Of a DNA stretch of 64,000 bases, positions 63,301-64,000 are shown in pieces. The stretch comes from Chishuiella changwenlii. Its GTDB lineage: Bacteria; Bacteroidota; Bacteroidia; Flavobacteriales; Weeksellaceae. The notes beneath the pieces were generated by a model. It was not told where the DNA came from and did not search any database. It saw only the letters and a list, made by a program, of their open reading frames with translations. Made by a program: the position numbers and the translations under genes. Position 1 is the stretch's first letter; each line of letters starts with the position of its first letter. The stretch lies in NCBI RefSeq assembly GCF_900142565.1, contig NZ_FRBH01000015.1:1-64000 (forward strand). Reading direction: 5' to 3'.

Positions 63301-64000
63301 GATGTAAAATCAGTTAAAATAGTATCAGAAAATCTTAATCTTAAATAGATTCTTTTAGTACCATTAACAATTAAATTTGTTTCTGCAGCAGTCCATGTTA
63401 AGGTTAAACTTCTATTTCCAGTTCCTGTAATTGTTGTTGTCTTTACTTCATTAGCTTGGAAACGACCATCTCCATTTAAATCTAACCAACCGTAAAGATA
63501 TTTTGTTCCAGCAGACATTGTTGTTGGAATAGAAACTGGAATAGTAAGTGTATAAGGAATACCTCTATTAATACTTTCAAAACGAGTTATACCGTCTTCA
63601 TCCGCTAATTCTACGCTGTTGTCTCCAGTTGTATTATTTTCGTTAGGAGAAGTTACAGAAGCAGGACCAGATTCAGTATCTAATAAATTTCCAATTCTAA
63701 AACCTTCCATCGGAGCATGTAATGCAGGTGTAGAAACCCCAGCTATATTATTTTCATATGAACTAGGAGCATCACCATAGTCAAAAGTATTAACAACATT
63801 TATTTGATAATCTTCTACCTCTCCATTTACAGTTTGTGGATGCTCTGTAGCCACTACTGTAGATGTAGCACCATTTCCAATACTTCTTTCATCTACAGTA
63901 GTTCCTCCTGCAGCACCAGTAAAATCTATTAATGATCTGTCAGAGAATCTAATTCTCATATACAACTTCGTAACATCATTAGGAATATTATTAGTCTGTA
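57384..64000 (-). CDS. giant GEVED-repeat surface protein, 5' part outside the window
   Basis: At least 2204 aa in this window; the frame is still open at position 64000, so the true start lies beyond. It has nine GEVED motifs (GEVEDYQ or GEIED variants) in repeats of about 180-220 aa. Each repeat runs: DxGDxPxSYE, IGxLxDxE, an acidic calcium-type block (DNNGTNGDGEDEDGI), DFNGDGRFxANE, a strand-rich part, then DERSIADG and GEVED. Between the eighth and ninth units an RCC1-like region is inserted (WGRNVFLGNGS, GANQNGQLGLGS). The C-terminus is a Cys-containing module (WPKVRKGAWLAMESK...GMTIYDTTNKC...WFC) without a T9SS sorting domain. Likely a large adhesin or matrix protein. Confidence 0.88.
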   Translation of the reverse strand, partial: QTNNIPNDVTKLYMRIRFSDRSLIDFTGAAGGTTVDERSIGNGATSTVVATEHPQTVNGEVEDYQINVVNTFDYGDAPSSYENNIAGVSTPALHAPMEGFRIGNLLDTESGPASVTSPNENNTTGDNSVELADEDGITRFESINRGIPYTLTIPVSIPTTMSAGTKYLYGWLDLNGDGRFQANEVKTTTITGTGNRSLTLTWTAAETNLIVNGTKRIYLRLRFSDTILTDFTSGANSALLDERSIGNGATASNNSVNNLRTPFGEVEDYQLPVDTYDFGDNPAGYELNNAGNSFPARQIGSQANRIGKLIDIEETPATVAAGTDNNGTNGDGEDEDGLVILPVIKRGVALSFNVPVTVATSSNIIAWIDFNNDGKFQANEVCYTAATGNTTGYRSVATGTSLVNIWFRGTQTVNIPEGVTDLYARIRLTRTTGTDNTSTTGIDERSIADGASTGVYTTPIIGEVEDYRFPVGESLFDFGDVPQSYEMNRNGNARPARNYPTDLLYLGNTFDYELGPQSVAVGDDNNGTNGDGDDEDGISQNQLTIKAGVAKSFTVAVNNSTEGPASLYAWIDFNNNGRFEANEASPVVTVPVNARTATVTFTATQITSAVTNKPYMRIRYLRADAGTVIADFTSGTNATLLDERSIADGLNSGEYGAISEGEVEDYQLTIIRDFGDVPASYENGAPASHTNTNPPELYIGDTIDYEPVASSVVAGADNNGTNGDGEDEDGVKPGEVITNGVAYSLTVPVNTTITGTKYLYAWIDFNGDGIFNGNEAATVSGSVTAGTTSNFTLNWNNIGLSASTLQAGKVYVRLRLSATTLSNSNGAALIDTRSFRPSNASGEIEDYQFKVTNNFDNGDLPVSYETSSTGANLSARNAISTVLRIGDLIEEDEFPNSVAPGADNNGANGDGLEEDGIKRIIPIYKNNIYYVRVKVLNNTGSSKTFMGWLDSNNNGRFDLNRGESSLVNVPSSPLPQEMTLRFATTSIPTDIQNVYMRLRIANLLIEFPGRPFDGRAIGDGTTYSTPNYTTPQIGEIEDYRVAITTDSFDYGDLPDTYETSRNGIIAPARQAASAGLFIGDEPADEELTKNTSINADGDSNNFVDDEINFITNPVFASRPYTIQVPVTNHTGSRTLYGWIDFNQNGRFEANEVATVTTYNGFSKRKYKLTWTAAQTSNIVGEPENLALRLRISQGTLTDFTSGAPGLLVDERSIADGLSTGEYDANPLIANGEIEDHLIAFSSNSDFGDAPQSYEFNNTNTMLPARNFANEDLLIGKLVDIEPAAQSVAPGADSNGTNGDGLDEDGIKLPVQDLVSGSSYNVSVNVINHSGTTATLRGWIDIDGNGRFTANEHVSVTVPSLPYPALPEDPTEEDPENPSINPPDPEPITQTVTLNWPFINYTGSSDKTYMRLRLTNVTQTDNTSTPNVDERSIADGLSSGIYGISSGSNLFPYNGEVEDYTLSVVDSSIELGSCDPNDDNRVGVPDPMQSLFHGSIVKSGDDWLVFGSSANGNGTNQNVPIKVISGQNGFNFQGTPIFVTGASNSANAHQYILLSSGGLYAFGANSLIFSKASGMQQVPLPPNTAPGNVRLIDAGASTSAPFSLSLLTKTGEVWVFTNTSGSPAQGNGNLGGLIWHQVMLNETTPLTGITDVKSAGASLIAMDGENVYTWGRNVFLGNGSNVTTRNYATKMTLPPNITTPILQQDLSNSTATSYYLRDSAGVVFVLGANQNGQLGLGSTVNTSSWLSINEVNEEPDGPGNETDVTRDIPEVVWISANNHDSNFPIFSVITNEGRAYTAGSNDGGKTGIVGATAIVSGNITVPTAITVNNGAQMLSGKVRFIEAGGHVSMLVREGSDRYGYTGHTADGSDGCGGCTQSPNEFSFNGLPSTGVICGSPPAYDYGDLDERYNLGGEENMARHEIKFSQEDNPLKLGAIAPDSEDGPQFTESGSSNNASGDDSDIFGDDEDAFTGVLPTKVPGSAYTLAVPLTNKTDSTAYLYGFIDWNDNGIFDPNETVVVEVPPSQEQQTVNITWPNNPLNCSDELDALRSFVRLRLTTQLLEDNTATPADERSFLAAQDGEVEDYFLDWIKGACELLCYKSPITTGGTILDTNVGVSSVSRRINSTDNWPKVRKGAWLAMESKTNGFVLNRIPFNNLNEPIGINPDNFVEGMTIYDTTNKCMKIYTSKDDGVSFGWFCMTSQACPD
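59600..64000 (-). repeat. protein-coding tandem repeat block of the GEVED gene
   Basis: On the plus strand the complement of the GEVED codons recurs at about 59622, 60293, 60882, 61457, 61998, 62597, 63191 and 63807, spaced 541-671 bp. The units are diverged in DNA but conserved in protein motifs. The block likely continues past the window edge. Confidence 0.8.

Overview
The window looks like a chromosomal segment of a member of the Flavobacteriaceae (Bacteroidota), probably a pigmented marine relative of Polaribacter or Tenacibaculum. The evidence is strongly AT-rich DNA, several promoters with the Bacteroidota -7 element TAnnTTTG, start codons without Shine-Dalgarno sequences, several TTG/GTG starts, and lineage-typical families (GEVED-repeat giant protein, fused CrtYcd lycopene cyclase, TorF-like porin, secreted proteins with a VGIN..P...LDV N-terminus). 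The genus is an inference. No rRNA, tRNA, CRISPR array, transposase or prophage was seen.

Layout. 1-6.6 kb: a 7-bp tandem repeat, a periplasmic HMA-domain protein, then on the minus strand a FUSC membrane protein, a THUMP-like methyltransferase, and the run udk-ftsB-mutA, where the methylmalonyl-CoA mutase small subunit has no large-subunit gene beside it. 6.9-16 kb: a DUF4126 protein, then a glycerol locus (divergent DeoR/GlpR-type regulator; glpD-glpK-glpF-outer-membrane protein), an aldo/keto reductase, a thioesterase and a nitronate monooxygenase-like enzyme. 16.3-19.3 kb: three tandem paralogous secreted C-type-lectin-like proteins with EPN and WND motifs. 19.4-31.5 kb: MATE pump, a small acidic protein, long-chain acyl-CoA ligase, GNAT acetyltransferase, AmtB, rsmE-tsaD, and divergent tamB. 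31.7-46.2 kb: Lrp regulator, degenerate Nudix regulator, serine deaminase, DEAD-box helicase with an RGG tail, acyl-CoA synthetase, a YtxH/Holin-X/unknown envelope trio, aminotransferase-murB, a B12-binding-like protein, serine hydrolase and PepD. 46.3-53.5 kb: mtgA, an 0.8-kb gap with repeated TGTATAAA motifs, then a tight operon crtI-crtB-unknown-SRPBCC-crtZ-crtY-photolyase. 53.6-64 kb: zinc alcohol dehydrogenase, CLC protein, a small secreted protein, and a giant GEVED-repeat protein that runs off the right edge.

How the parts work together. Glycerol would enter through the barrel protein and GlpF, be phosphorylated by GlpK and oxidised by GlpD under control of the divergent repressor. The crt operon takes GGPP (made elsewhere) through phytoene, lycopene and beta-carotene to zeaxanthin, and ends with a light-driven DNA-repair enzyme, so it reads as a photoprotection unit. 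The three lectins, the 172-aa protein and the giant GEVED protein share a short 'LP...G.x.Y...W' module and form the cell-surface part of the window. The most interesting items are the lectin triplet, the surface module shared by five proteins, the operator-like structure before crtI, the paired hairpins with a conserved loop at 43.4-43.5 kb, and the unknown members of the crt operon.
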